A DNA stretch of 64,000 nt from contig JAJZBM010000005.1 of assembly GCA_021798915.1 (NCBI GenBank), positions 62,001 to 126,000 of the forward strand, in the 5' to 3' direction. The number at the start of each line of letters is the position of its first letter. Position 1 is the first letter of the stretch. This DNA comes from Pseudomonadota bacterium (lineage in GTDB: Bacteria > Pseudomonadota > Alphaproteobacteria > Acetobacterales > Acetobacteraceae). This document shows positions 1 to 8,395 of the stretch, in pieces. A model generated the notes under the pieces. That model did not search any database and was not told the origin of the DNA. It worked only from the letters and a program-made list of their open reading frames with translations. The translations under genes were made by a program, and so were the position numbers.

Positions 1-269
1 TCGATGGTGTTGGCGCTGGTGGGAACGGCGGTGATGATGGCGACCGGCGGCGGCGTTTCGCGGGCGCGAATGTGACGCAGCACGTCCAGCCCATCCATCC
101 CCGGCATGCGCAAATCGAGCAGCACCGCCTCACAAGCGTTTTCGGCGAGCCAGGCCAGCGCCGCCCGACCCTCGGCGGCGGCGATCGGCACGTGGCCGAG
201 ATCGCTCACCGTCTCGACGAGGCTTTCACGCAGCCCGTCATCATCGTCGACGATCAGGATTCTGGCCAT
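1..269 (-). CDS. Response regulator, receiver domain (partial)
   Basis: Only the first 89 codons are in the window; the gene runs off the left edge. The sequence begins MARILIVDDDDGL, with the acidic triad of a CheY-like receiver, and the phospho-acceptor Asp lies in VLLDLRMPGMDG. A region resembling the beta4 strand (VAIITA) follows. The start overlaps the end of the upstream sensor kinase by 16 bp, so the two form a cognate pair. The output domain is not visible. An NtrC-type activator is possible because the partner kinase is NtrB/ZraS-like, but this cannot be decided here. Confidence 0.85.
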   Translation of the reverse strand, partial: MARILIVDDDDGLRESLVETVSDLGHVPIAAAEGRAALAWLAENACEAVLLDLRMPGMDGLDVLRHIRARETPPPVAIITAVPTSANTI

Positions 270-1783
270 GTGGCGGGATCATGCCATGGCAGAACCAGCG
301 CGAATACCGCGCCACCCTGTGCGCCACCCTGCGTGCCACCCTGCGCGCCACCGGGATCGAGCAGGGCGAGCACGCCACCTTGCGCCGTCGCCATCTCGCG
401 GGCGATGGCGAGCCCAAGCCCAGTGCCCTCGGGCCGCCCGGTGACGAAGGGTTCGAATAGGGTCGCGCGGAGGTCTTCGGCGATGCCGGGGCCGGTGTCG
501 GCGACGCGAAAAACCAGGGTTTCCGCTTCCCGATCGGCGCGCAGGCCAACGCACCCACCCGGCGGCGTGTGGCGGATCGCGTTGTCGATGAGCGCGGCAA
601 GCGCCCGCCGGGTCAGCGCCGGGTCGAAGACGGCGCACGAGGCCGATCCTTGCTGCTGCAGCCGCACCGAGGCGCGGGCAGCGATCTCGCTTTGCTCGGT
701 CAGGAGGGCGGCGAGAAATCGGCCGAGATCGACCCGCCGGGGGTGCGGCTCGTGCCGCTGGGTCAGGCCAAGAATTTCGCCAACGAGACGATCGAGGCGG
801 GCGATCTGGCCGAGAATGGCCGCCAGCGCCCCCCGTGCGCGCGAGGTTTCCGGCGCCGGATCGCACGCCAAGGCGTTTTCGGCTTTCAACCGCATGACCG
901 CCAGCGGGTTGCGGATTTCATGGGCGATGCCGGCCGCAACCCGGCCCAGAGCCGCCAGCCGTTCGGCTTCGGTGGCCCGGCGGGCCAGCGCCGCCGCTTC
1001 CTCCCGGGCGCGGGCGAGGCGCGCTCCGGCTTCATTGAGCGCGGCGAGGATACGATCGAGATCACGCTCCCCGGTTGCCGGCAAAACGGGAAGATCGGCG
1101 ATGTCATGAGCACGGAGCGCCGCCTCGATCCTGCCGACATGCCGCCCGAAACCACGCGCCAGCCGCCATAGCCACAGCGACAGCAGAAGAACCAGCAATA
1201 GCAGCGCGGTGAGCGCCATTTGCAGGCGGGCGAAAGCCGGCGTCGCCTCGACCCGCGTCATCACCCAGACACTCGCCCCAGCCGGCGCGGCGCCGGGGAG
1301 CGGTCGGGCGTAGAGGAGCAGCGTCTGCCGCCGGCCAATGTCGCGCCGCGTGACCGGCGCGCGTGCCGACGCCGCCTCGGCATTGATCGCGGCGATGGTG
1401 GCGCTTTCCGCGGCCGGCAGATCGGTCTTGGCGCCACTCCCTTCATAGGTCGGGAAAGCATAGGCGAGAGAGCCGCGGCTCTGCTGCCAGATTCCGCCCT
1501 CCACCCCCTCGGCGCCGGCCAGGGCAGCGCGGACGACATCATCGAGCCCGCGCAGAAAGCGGGGATCGTCCGGCACCTGGCTCAGCCCGGTCACATAGAA
1601 CGCGTAAGCGCCGACGAGGCGCTCGGCGGCGTGCGCGAGACCGATTTCCGCCTCGGCGGTGCGCGCCGCGGTCGAGCTGCGATAAAGTGCGACCATCAAC
1701 ACCGCGACCAGCCCCGCAACCGCGAGCGAGAACAGCCAGAGCAGAAACAGCCGGCCGCGGAGTGAACGGACAGTGCCTACCAG
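254..1783 (-). CDS. Membrane sensor histidine kinase
   Basis: An N-terminal membrane helix (FLLWLFSLAVAGLVAVLMV) is followed by a periplasmic region of about 150 residues. A second helix (LTALLLLVLLLSLWLW), a HAMP-like linker with coiled coil, the HisKA box (AAGIAHEIRNPLAVM) and an HATPase domain come next. The HATPase shows N box DNAIRHTP, G1 DTGPGIAE and G2 GTGLGLAIA. The protein would autophosphorylate on the His of HEIRNP and pass phosphate to the adjacent regulator. The start is uncertain: the frame stays open into the upstream dehydrogenase, but no ATG, GTG or TTG sits just before the first helix. The coordinate uses a CTG that overlaps the upstream stop. The C-terminus carries a Gly/Gln-rich tail made of short repeats. 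Confidence 0.82.
   Translation of the reverse strand: MVGTVRSLRGRLFLLWLFSLAVAGLVAVLMVALYRSSTAARTAEAEIGLAHAAERLVGAYAFYVTGLSQVPDDPRFLRGLDDVVRAALAGAEGVEGGIWQQSRGSLAYAFPTYEGSGAKTDLPAAESATIAAINAEAASARAPVTRRDIGRRQTLLLYARPLPGAAPAGASVWVMTRVEATPAFARLQMALTALLLLVLLLSLWLWRLARGFGRHVGRIEAALRAHDIADLPVLPATGERDLDRILAALNEAGARLARAREEAAALARRATEAERLAALGRVAAGIAHEIRNPLAVMRLKAENALACDPAPETSRARGALAAILGQIARLDRLVGEILGLTQRHEPHPRRVDLGRFLAALLTEQSEIAARASVRLQQQGSASCAVFDPALTRRALAALIDNAIRHTPPGGCVGLRADREAETLVFRVADTGPGIAEDLRATLFEPFVTGRPEGTGLGLAIAREMATAQGGVLALLDPGGAQGGTQGGAQGGAVFALVLPWHDPATWPES
309..356. repeat. 12-bp tandem repeat in kinase gene
   Basis: Three to four direct copies of a 12-bp unit resembling GCGCCACCCTGC lie near the 3' end of the kinase gene. 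They encode the tail motif GGAQ/GGTQ. Because the unit is a multiple of three, copy-number change would keep the reading frame. Confidence 0.75.
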
Positions 1784-2454
1784 GGAAGCGTCTCGCCCTG
1801 ATAATCGAGATAGGCGACCCCGCCCTTGCCGTGGTGGCGGGTGATGGTGGTGGCGAGGCCCTTGGTGCTGGTCTCGACATCGAGCGGCGCTTGCGGCCCG
1901 CCCATATCGGTCCGCACCCAGCCGGGATGGAGGAGCAGGATGGTCCGGCCCTGATTCGCCTCGTGGGCGGCGAAGCATTTCGCGGCCATGTTCAGCGCCG
2001 CCTTGCTCACCCGATAAAGCTCATAGCCGCCAGTGCATTGCGCGATGCTGCCGAGGATCGAGGTCATGAACCCGATCGTCCCGCCTTTCGCCACCAGCCC
2101 GGAAAGCGCCTCGGCGGTTCGCACCGGGTTGATCGCGTTGGTGAACAGAACGCGGGTGATTTCGGCGTCGGCGACCTTGGCGAGCGGCATCTCCGGCGGG
2201 CTCGAGACGCCGGCATTGACGAAGAGACAATCGAAGGTCTCGCCGGCCAGCCGCCCGGCCAGCGCCGCCACCTGCTCCGGATGGTCGATATCGACCTTTT
2301 CCAGCCGCAATGCTTGCGGATGGGCGCGATGGACCTCCTCCAGCCCCGCCGCTTCTCCCCGCCGGGTTGCGACGATGTCCGCGCCGCGCACCAGAAATTG
2401 CCGGGTAAGCCCGAGGCCGAGGCCGCGCGAGGCGCCGACGATCAATATCTTCAT
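1777..2454 (-). CDS. Short-chain dehydrogenase/reductase
   Basis: This 225-residue protein has a complete classical SDR core. It shows the nucleotide-binding GASRGLG at residues 7-13, NAG at 80-82, a serine in the TSILGS stretch near 132-136, and catalytic Tyr147 and Lys151 in YRVSK. The family oxidises or reduces hydroxyl/keto groups with NAD(P)H; the substrate cannot be read from sequence. It resembles the C-factor-like short SDRs. The start has a purine-rich ribosome site (GAGAGGGA) and lies 18 bp after the phosphoesterase stop, so the two are probably co-transcribed. The TAG stop abuts the start region of the sensor kinase gene. Confidence 0.88.
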   Translation of the reverse strand: MKILIVGASRGLGLGLTRQFLVRGADIVATRRGEAAGLEEVHRAHPQALRLEKVDIDHPEQVAALAGRLAGETFDCLFVNAGVSSPPEMPLAKVADAEITRVLFTNAINPVRTAEALSGLVAKGGTIGFMTSILGSIAQCTGGYELYRVSKAALNMAAKCFAAHEANQGRTILLLHPGWVRTDMGGPQAPLDVETSTKGLATTITRHHGKGGVAYLDYQGETLPW

Positions 2455-2472
2455 GCCAGAATCCCTCTCCGA

Positions 2473-4422
2473 TCACCGAGCCGGACTTGGATCGGTCTCC
2501 GGTCGCGGATTGAAATCCAAAGGCGGCGCATTGTCGATGCCGGTTGCGGCGAAGCCGGGCTGGAGATCGACCGGCACGACGCCGATGGCACGGCAACCGG
2601 CGCCGCCGTCGAGCGGCAGGGCAGCAAAACGCGCCGGCGCGATGGTGGCGTAATCGGGCGGCAGCGGTGGCACGCGGCCTTCGAGGCGGCCGGGGTCGAA
2701 AGCCGACAGCAGATCGCCCTCCTCGGGCACGCCGTCATCTTTCGGACCAAGCCAGGGCTGGCCGAATTTTTCCACCCCCATCCGCCGCGCCGCCGCCTCC
2801 TCGGGGAGAGTGGCGAGCGGCGGCAGACGATAGAGATGGTCGAAGAATTTGATCACGGAATTTTGATCGCCGATCTCATGCGAGACGATATGGGCGCGGG
2901 CATAGGGCGAGATCAGGATCAGCGGCACGCGCGGCCCGCGCGCCAGCGCCGCGCCATCCGGCCCGGTCTCGAGGAGATGCGGCGGGACGTGGTCATAAGT
3001 GCCGCCGCCCTCGTCGAAGGTGATGATGATCGCGCTTTCGCCCCAATAGGGGCTGGCGGCGATGGCGTTGACCTCACGCGCGAGCAGGGCGTCGCTGATC
3101 TCGGAATCGGCGTAGCCGGGATGGTCGTCATCGCCGCGGAATTTCTTTTGCACCATGGGGTCGGGATCGGCCGGGTGCAGGCCAGCGATGTTGGCGAACC
3201 CGCCACGCACATAGAAGACGCCGCCGGCGCGCGGCAGGCGTTGTGCCGTGACATCGGCGAAGAAATCGCCGAGCCCGTGCATATGGTTTGCCATCTCCGG
3301 ATTATTGGCGACGTAGCCGAAATATTGCGGCCCGTTATGGTGCCAGACATAGGAGAGATGCGCGCCCGCCGCCGGCGCGTCCGCGGCGTCCGTCACCTCG
3401 TGGTCATAGCCTTCCTGATACCAGCCCCAGGGCAGGGCGGCATGCCCGGCCTGCGCGATCGCCGGGATGTCACCGCCGATATCGGCGAGATCGCGCGCCG
3501 GATCGCGATCGGCGCGGGTGATCGCGGTGATGTCATGCCCCGCGAAGGTGAGCGGTAGCGTCGCGTAGGTTTGGTTGATTTGCGGTGGGGTTTTGTAGCG
3601 TGGATTGCCGGGTGTCGCGCTCTGATGATCGTCGGTCGAGCCCCAGAATGGCGGTGGATTGCCGGCCATCGGCACGCCCGGGCTCGCATAGCCGCCACCC
3701 TTGGGCGCCTCCTCCGGGTGTTTCACCCATTGCGTCTCGCCGCTTTGTCCGGCGATCAGGGCGACGGCGTTGGGCGCCGACGGGGTCAGGCTATGCTGAA
3801 AAAACGCATCGAACAGCACGAAGCGCGCGGCATAGTTCCAGAGGAACGGGATCGTGTCGCAATCGACATGGGCCAGCGGCAGAAGCCCGTGCTGATAGGC
3901 GCGGCGGGAGGGGTTTTCGCCCGATTTCGTGTATTTCATCTCCTCGGTCAGCGCGAAACGATCCATCGCCGCGGCGCCATCGGTGATGTGCAGTTTGGCG
4001 AGCAGGACGGCGTGGCTGTGATCCATATCGTCGAGATCGGCGGCGAAATCACGCGGGCCGATGCGGAAGGGATGGATCAGCTTGGTGGTGCCATCGGGGG
4101 TGACGATCGGCTGGAAAAAACCGGGTGTGGCCGAGGGTTTTTGGCTATAGAGCCCGCGTGCTCCGGGAAAACTACCGAAATAGGCATCGAAGGCGCGGTT
4201 TTCCTGATAGAGGACGAAGACATATTTCACCCGCCGACGAAGCGCCGCCCACAACGCCGCCGGCGCGCCAGGCGGGGTATGCGTGAGATACGGGATGACC
4301 GCGGGCGCCGGGTCGGGCTGGGGGGTGATGTTCGTGCCTTCCTGCGCGAAGGCGGCGCGACACATCAGTGCATTGACGACCATTCCCGCCAGGATCATGT
4401 GACGCATTATGCCATTCCTCAT
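2473..4422 (-). CDS. Exported phosphoesterase (phospholipase C / acid phosphatase family)
   Basis: The 649-residue protein begins with a signal peptide ending near AAFAQ (residue 27). It has the hallmark motif of the PF04185 phosphoesterase family, ENRAFDAYFG, from residue 74. Further conserved blocks are IIITFDEGGGTYDH and, near the C-terminus, PLILISPYARAHIVSHE followed by a QNSVIKFFDHLY segment. Members hydrolyse phosphodiesters or phosphomonoesters (phospholipase C, AcpA-type acid phosphatase) outside the cytoplasm. An AAGGAG sits 9 bases before the chosen ATG. It could scavenge phosphate from lipids or organic phosphates; the substrate is not known. Confidence 0.85.
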   Translation of the reverse strand: MRNGIMRHMILAGMVVNALMCRAAFAQEGTNITPQPDPAPAVIPYLTHTPPGAPAALWAALRRRVKYVFVLYQENRAFDAYFGSFPGARGLYSQKPSATPGFFQPIVTPDGTTKLIHPFRIGPRDFAADLDDMDHSHAVLLAKLHITDGAAAMDRFALTEEMKYTKSGENPSRRAYQHGLLPLAHVDCDTIPFLWNYAARFVLFDAFFQHSLTPSAPNAVALIAGQSGETQWVKHPEEAPKGGGYASPGVPMAGNPPPFWGSTDDHQSATPGNPRYKTPPQINQTYATLPLTFAGHDITAITRADRDPARDLADIGGDIPAIAQAGHAALPWGWYQEGYDHEVTDAADAPAAGAHLSYVWHHNGPQYFGYVANNPEMANHMHGLGDFFADVTAQRLPRAGGVFYVRGGFANIAGLHPADPDPMVQKKFRGDDDHPGYADSEISDALLAREVNAIAASPYWGESAIIITFDEGGGTYDHVPPHLLETGPDGAALARGPRVPLILISPYARAHIVSHEIGDQNSVIKFFDHLYRLPPLATLPEEAAARRMGVEKFGQPWLGPKDDGVPEEGDLLSAFDPGRLEGRVPPLPPDYATIAPARFAALPLDGGAGCRAIGVVPVDLQPGFAATGIDNAPPLDFNPRPETDPSPAR

Positions 4423-4529
4423 TTGGCCATTCTCCTTTTGGCCATCCCGAAAACGATGACGTTATGCCATCCCCCTCGGCGCGCGGCATGTGACGATTTT
4501 GTGTCGGCGGCGCCCGAACGTCGCCTCGC

Positions 4530-5330
4530 TCACTTCATCGCGGCAGGGGCTGGCGTTGCGGGTAACCCTTTCGTGTCCCGCAAATCGGCGCTGTCGAAAT
4601 TGGCGCCGCCGGTCTTTGCTCCGGTGAAATCGGCGCCGCGCAGATAGGCTCCGGTGAAATCGGCCCCGGTGAGATCGGCGCCGGCGAAGGTGGCGCCGTC
4701 GAGCCGGGCGAAGCGAAGCAGGACATGGGCAAGCCCGGTGCCGGTGAAATTCGCGCCCCGCAAATCGGCGCTGGCGAATTCGGTGCGCAACAAACCCATG
4801 GACTGGTTGTGCATATCGGCGCTCATCAGGGCGTGGCTGAAATTGGCGCCGGCCATGTCATCGAAGCTGAAATGCACCGTCATCGTGGCGCCGGAGAGAT
4901 CAGCGCCGACGAAATTGGCTGCTTCCGCGCGGCTGTTATCCATCGCCGTCGAGGTCACCATGGTCTGCAACGTCGCGCCATGAAGATTGGCATGGTTAAA
5001 ATTGGCGCGGATGATCCAGGCGAAGGTAAGATCGGCTCCGGCGAGATCGGCCCCGGTGAGATCGGCGCCGACCAGCTTGACCCCGTGCAGATTGGCGCGG
5101 GCAAGTTTGGCGCCATGGAGATCGGCACCGGAAAAATCGAGCCCGGTCAGATCATCGCCCGCCATATCCCGCCCGGCGAGGCGGAGCTTGCCGCCGACCG
5201 GCGTCGCCGCGACCAGCGCCCGCACCTCCGCGCCGGTCAAATGGCTCTGCGCGAAACCGCCGTCGGAGAAGGGCATGAACACCGCGAGCCAGAGCGGAAA
5301 CCAGCAGGATCTACTTGCAAGTGAGCGCAT
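4530..5330 (-). CDS. Exported pentapeptide-repeat protein
   Basis: After a probable signal peptide (MRSLASRSCWFPLWLAVFM, cleavage near GFAQ) the protein is almost entirely pentapeptide repeats of the A(D/N)LxG type, for example GADLTGADLAGADL and RGADFTGAKTGGANF. Such repeats fold into a right-handed quadrilateral beta-helix. The function is unknown; a periplasmic scaffold or binding surface is an inference. The start at 5330 was chosen because AAGGA lies 6 bases upstream and it leaves a compact signal peptide; two in-frame ATGs lie further upstream. It lies 88 bp after the small YgaP-like gene and may belong to the sulfide-oxidation transcript. Confidence 0.8.
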   Translation of the reverse strand: MRSLASRSCWFPLWLAVFMPFSDGGFAQSHLTGAEVRALVAATPVGGKLRLAGRDMAGDDLTGLDFSGADLHGAKLARANLHGVKLVGADLTGADLAGADLTFAWIIRANFNHANLHGATLQTMVTSTAMDNSRAEAANFVGADLSGATMTVHFSFDDMAGANFSHALMSADMHNQSMGLLRTEFASADLRGANFTGTGLAHVLLRFARLDGATFAGADLTGADFTGAYLRGADFTGAKTGGANFDSADLRDTKGLPATPAPAAMK

Positions 5331-5418
5331 GACCATTCCTTTTCCCATGCGGTGGTGGAGGATAGCGGGCCGGGGATTTCTCATCCCCGGCCATGCGCGA
5401 CGGCTGCGAGAACCGGCG

Positions 5419-5622
5419 TCATTCGAAGGCGCAACCGGCTTTGAAACCGAGCACGCGGAAGAACGCCGCCGCCGGGCAGAAACCGGTGAAGCTCGATTGC
5501 AGCAGGTTGAGGCCGATGAAGACAGTAAACAAGAGGAAATACTGGCTGACGAAATAGGTCAGCGCGACGCTGAGCAGAACCATGAGGCCGGCAAAGCGGA
5601 ACACGGCGCGATCAATCGACAT
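5419..5622 (-). CDS. Small YgaP-like membrane protein (DUF2892)
   Basis: The 67-residue protein has two hydrophobic stretches (FAGLMVLLSVALTYFVSQYFLLF and FIGLNLLQSS) and the TGFCPAAAFFRVLGF signature of the DUF2892/YgaP transmembrane family. This domain is often found next to rhodanese, persulfide dioxygenase or sulfide:quinone oxidoreductase genes. It starts 24 bp after the sqr stop with a clear AGGAG ribosome site, so it is very likely co-transcribed with sqr. The Cys in GFCPA is typical of the family. It could help handle sulfane sulfur at the membrane; that role is inferred. Confidence 0.85.
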   Translation of the reverse strand: MSIDRAVFRFAGLMVLLSVALTYFVSQYFLLFTVFIGLNLLQSSFTGFCPAAAFFRVLGFKAGCAFE

Positions 5623-5646
5623 GAGACACTCCTCGGTGGTGAAGGT

Positions 5647-6924
5647 TCAGGCTTTTTCCTTGAGCTTGTGAAGGTCGAGCTGCTTGAGCAGGAAGCGCTC
5701 GTAAAACGGCTCGCTAGTGCCACCGCGCATCTTGCGGAGGAAATATTTCTCGAAACCGACTTTCGCGAGATGCACCCAGGTTCCCTTGGCCGCCCAATTG
5801 GTGTTGCGCGGCGGGATCTGCGGCTTGGCGACGAAGGCGACGCCGCCATCACCGAAATCGGCAAGGCAAATCGCATTCCACGTCGCCCGCGCCGAAGGCT
5901 CGCGCCCGCGCAGCAAGGCGCCGATGTTTTCCGCCGTCGCGGTCACCATCGATTCGATCATGAACCCGGTTTTCGGAACCCCGACCGCAACCGGCGTCGG
6001 GCCGGTCGGCGGAATCGCGACGCAAACCCCGATCCCGAACACGTTGCGGAAGGTCGGGTTGCGCTGATGCTCGTCGATCAGCACGAAGCCGCGCGGATTG
6101 ACCAGTTTTTCGACCCCGCGCAGTGCCGGAACGCCGCGGAACGCCGGCAGCATCATCGAAAACTTGAACGGCAGATCGTGGGTTTTTTTGAGAGTTCCGT
6201 CCTCGCCGATCTCCTCGACATGCATCATGCCGACCTCGGCGGAGGCCATTTTGGCGTTGGTGATCCATTTGATGTGCCGGTCACGGAATTCGCTCTCCAG
6301 CAAGCCCTTGGTATCACCGACGCCATCGAGCCCGAGATGGCCGATATAGGGCTCGGCGGTGACGAAGGTCATCGGCACGCGATCGCGGATCTTGCGCTTG
6401 CGCAATTCGGTATCGAGAATCAGCGCGAACTCGTAGGCCGGCCCGTAGCACGACGCCCCCTGCACCGCGCCGACGATGATCGGCCCCGGGTTCTTGCAGA
6501 ACGCTTCGAAGGCGGCATAGGCACGCTCGGCGTGATCGACATGGCAGATCGATTGCGTCACACCGTCCGGCCCGAGGCCCGGGATCTCGTCGAAAGCGAG
6601 ATCGGGGCCGGTCGCGATCACCAGGTAATCATAGGCGAGCCGCGTCGTGTCGGTGAGTTCGAGTTCGTTGGCGGTCGGATCGATGCGCTTCGCGCCCTGA
6701 TCGATGAGCCGGATGTGCTTTTTCGCCATCACCGGCGCGAGGTCGATTTCGATGTCGCGGCGCTCGCGCCAGCCGACCGCGACCCACGGGTTGGAGGGCA
6801 CGAAATGGTAGTTCCGCCCCTGTCCGACCAGCGTGATGCGGTCCTCTTTGCGCAAATGCGGCAGCAATTCGAAGGCCATCAGCGTCCCGCCGAGCCCGGC
6901 GCCCAGAACCACGATCTCCGCCAT
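5647..6924 (-). CDS. sqr: Sulfide:quinone oxidoreductase, type I
   Basis: The 425-residue flavoprotein oxidises sulfide to sulfane sulfur and passes electrons to the quinone pool at the cytoplasmic face of the membrane. The N-terminal FAD fold is VVLGAGLGG. Three cysteines at 127 (SICHVDH), 159 (GASCYGPAYE) and 353 (AICLADFGD) match the spacing of the three catalytic cysteines known in type I enzymes. The quinone-site segment VPKTGFMIESMV is also present. The C-terminal region is amphipathic and should bind the membrane. An AAGGGGAA ribosome site precedes the start. It is transcribed away from the ArsR-type regulator, from a promoter overlapping the shared palindrome. Confidence 0.95.
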   Translation of the reverse strand: MAEIVVLGAGLGGTLMAFELLPHLRKEDRITLVGQGRNYHFVPSNPWVAVGWRERRDIEIDLAPVMAKKHIRLIDQGAKRIDPTANELELTDTTRLAYDYLVIATGPDLAFDEIPGLGPDGVTQSICHVDHAERAYAAFEAFCKNPGPIIVGAVQGASCYGPAYEFALILDTELRKRKIRDRVPMTFVTAEPYIGHLGLDGVGDTKGLLESEFRDRHIKWITNAKMASAEVGMMHVEEIGEDGTLKKTHDLPFKFSMMLPAFRGVPALRGVEKLVNPRGFVLIDEHQRNPTFRNVFGIGVCVAIPPTGPTPVAVGVPKTGFMIESMVTATAENIGALLRGREPSARATWNAICLADFGDGGVAFVAKPQIPPRNTNWAAKGTWVHLAKVGFEKYFLRKMRGGTSEPFYERFLLKQLDLHKLKEKA

Positions 6925-6951
6925 GACGTTCCCCTTTTTTCAAACCATGAT

Positions 6952-6985
6952 TTGACAATATATTCGTATCGTCGTATATACGCAA
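6952..6985. promoter_or_regulatory. Divergent sqr / sqrR promoters overlapping one operator
   Basis: On the plus strand TTGACA (6952-6957) and TATATA (6975-6980) are separated by 17 bp, an excellent sigma-70 promoter for the regulator gene. On the minus strand TTGCGT (6985-6980) and TATATT (6962-6957) are also separated by 17 bp and face sqr. Between and within them lies an imperfect palindrome, TATATTCG-N6-CGTATATA (6959-6980), with one mismatch between its 8-bp arms. This is AT-rich DNA in a GC-rich genome. Binding of the ArsR/BigR-type dimer here would block both promoters at once. Confidence 0.8.
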
Positions 6986-7014
6986 GCACGAAAATAACGA
7001 GGGCGGGGAAAAGC

Positions 7015-7365
7015 GTGACGGCGGTAAACATCCAAGCCATGCACCGGGCGGCGGACCGCGCGAGCGAGCTTTTGAAGGCGCTGGCGAGCCGCCATCGTCT
7101 GCTCATTCTGTGCCATCTCGCCGAGGGACAATGCTCGGTCGGCGAACTCGCGAGCGCGCTCGCGCTTCGCGATTCGACGGTCTCGCAGCACCTCGCTTTG
7201 CTTCGCCGCGATGGCCTCGTTGCCGCCGAGCGCGACGGCCAGACGATCTGGTATTCGCTGGCGAGCGGTCCGGCGCGCGACGTGCTCGACACGCTGTTCG
7301 CCATATACTGCCCCCGTGACGCCGCACCAATGCCACGCGCAAAAGCCGCGCCGACCCGCTACTGA
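7015..7365 (+). CDS. sqrR: Persulfide-responsive ArsR-family repressor (SqrR/BigR type)
   Basis: The 116-residue winged-helix regulator has the ArsR recognition region SVGELASALALRDSTVSQHLALLRRDGLV. Cysteines at 33 (LILCHL) and 99 (AIYCP) are 66 residues apart. That is the spacing of the paired cysteines that sense per- and polysulfides in SqrR (41/107) and BigR (42/108). An extra Cys40 lies in GQCSV. The metal-site ELCVCDL motif of arsenic sensors is absent. The GTG at 7015 was chosen because GGGG lies just upstream; an ATG at 7039 is possible. It should repress sqr and its own transcript until sulfane sulfur accumulates, and the RND genes follow 40 bp downstream. Confidence 0.88.
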   Translation: MTAVNIQAMHRAADRASELLKALASRHRLLILCHLAEGQCSVGELASALALRDSTVSQHLALLRRDGLVAAERDGQTIWYSLASGPARDVLDTLFAIYCPRDAAPMPRAKAAPTRY

Positions 7366-7405
7366 CCGCTCGTCCCTGATTTTCGCCCAATCCCAAGGCA
7401 ACCCC

Positions 7406-8395
7406 ATGCGAAATCTTCTCCTGCTGGCCCTCGGACTTCCTGGATTCGTCACCCCGGCTTGGGCGGCGGAGGAGTTTACCGTCCAATCCTCGCATCTTAC
7501 GGACGAGAAAGCGGTCTTCGCGACCGTCGAAAGCCGGGACGTGGTGCCGGCGCGCACACGCATCGGCGGCACCATCGCGAGCCTTACCGTGCGCGAGGGC
7601 GATGAGGTGCAGGAGCGGCAGGTGATCGGCGTGGTCGCCGACCAGAAGCTCGGTCTCCGCATCCAGGCGCTGGATGCCGAGATCAATGGCCTCAAATCCC
7701 AGCTCGCCCAGGCCGAGGTCGATCTCGGGCGCGCCCAGGCCTTGGCCAAAGGTGGCGCGGTGTCGCGCCAGCAGCTCGATCAGGCGGCGACGACGGCGCA
7801 GGTCGCGGCAAGCTCACTCAAGGCGCGCGAGGCGGAACGCGCGCTTGCCCAACAGCAACTCGAGGAAGGACGGATCGAGGCGCCGACCAGCGGCCGCGTG
7901 CTCGCCGTGCCGCTCACCATCGGCTCGGTGGTGATGCCCGGCGATGCGGTGGCGACCGTCGCCGCCAAGGATTTCGTGCTTCGCCTCCACGTGCCCGAAC
8001 GCGCGACCGGCTTTCTCAAGACGGGTGAGACGGTGCGGGTCGATGGCCGTGATCTCGGTGTCGCCGGCGCCCAATTCGGCACCGTGACCCTGATCTATCC
8101 GCGCATCGAGGATGGCAACGTCGTCGCCGATGCCGATCTCAAAGGTCTCGGCGATTATTTCGTTGGCCAGCGCATCGAGGTTTGGATTCCGGCCGGTGAA
8201 CGCCACAGCTTCGTCATCCCGAGCCATCTGATCGAAACCCGTTTCGGCCTCGATTACGTCCATCGCCGCTCGCCCGACGGCGCCATCGAGACGATCCCGA
8301 TTCAGCGCGGGCGGGATTTTCCGACCAAGGCCATGCCCGATGGGATCGAGATTCTTTCCGGCCTCAACGCCGGCGACGTTCTGGTGTCACGATGA
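7406..8395 (+). CDS. RND efflux periplasmic adaptor (membrane fusion protein)
   Basis: The 329-residue protein has a signal peptide ending AWA (residue 20). A split biotinyl-lipoyl-like barrel follows (RIGGTIASLTVREGDEV and EAPTSGRVLAVPLTIGSVV) around an alpha-helical hairpin with Ala/Gln heptads. A beta-barrel comes next. It links the inner-membrane RND pump to an outer-membrane channel; no channel gene is present nearby. It starts 40 bp after the persulfide sensor gene and its stop overlaps the pump start by 4 bp (ATGA). Co-transcription with the regulator is therefore likely. Confidence 0.88.
   Translation: MRNLLLLALGLPGFVTPAWAAEEFTVQSSHLTDEKAVFATVESRDVVPARTRIGGTIASLTVREGDEVQERQVIGVVADQKLGLRIQALDAEINGLKSQLAQAEVDLGRAQALAKGGAVSRQQLDQAATTAQVAASSLKAREAERALAQQQLEEGRIEAPTSGRVLAVPLTIGSVVMPGDAVATVAAKDFVLRLHVPERATGFLKTGETVRVDGRDLGVAGAQFGTVTLIYPRIEDGNVVADADLKGLGDYFVGQRIEVWIPAGERHSFVIPSHLIETRFGLDYVHRRSPDGAIETIPIQRGRDFPTKAMPDGIEILSGLNAGDVLVSR

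Noticed and set aside
1687-3558. 623-codon open frame on the plus strand opposite the SDR and phosphoesterase genes
   Set aside because: Arg/Gly-rich product with no recognisable domain, exactly antisense to genes with clear family motifs; typical of high-GC codon structure.
4530-5330. Regular repeats suggesting a CRISPR array
   Set aside because: The periodicity is 15 bp and in frame, encoding pentapeptide repeats; there are no spacers or identical direct repeats.
5647-6924. Calling the flavoprotein a generic NADH dehydrogenase (Ndh-2)
   Set aside because: Three cysteines at SQR positions 127, 159 and 353 and the GASCYGPAYE motif identify sulfide:quinone oxidoreductase.
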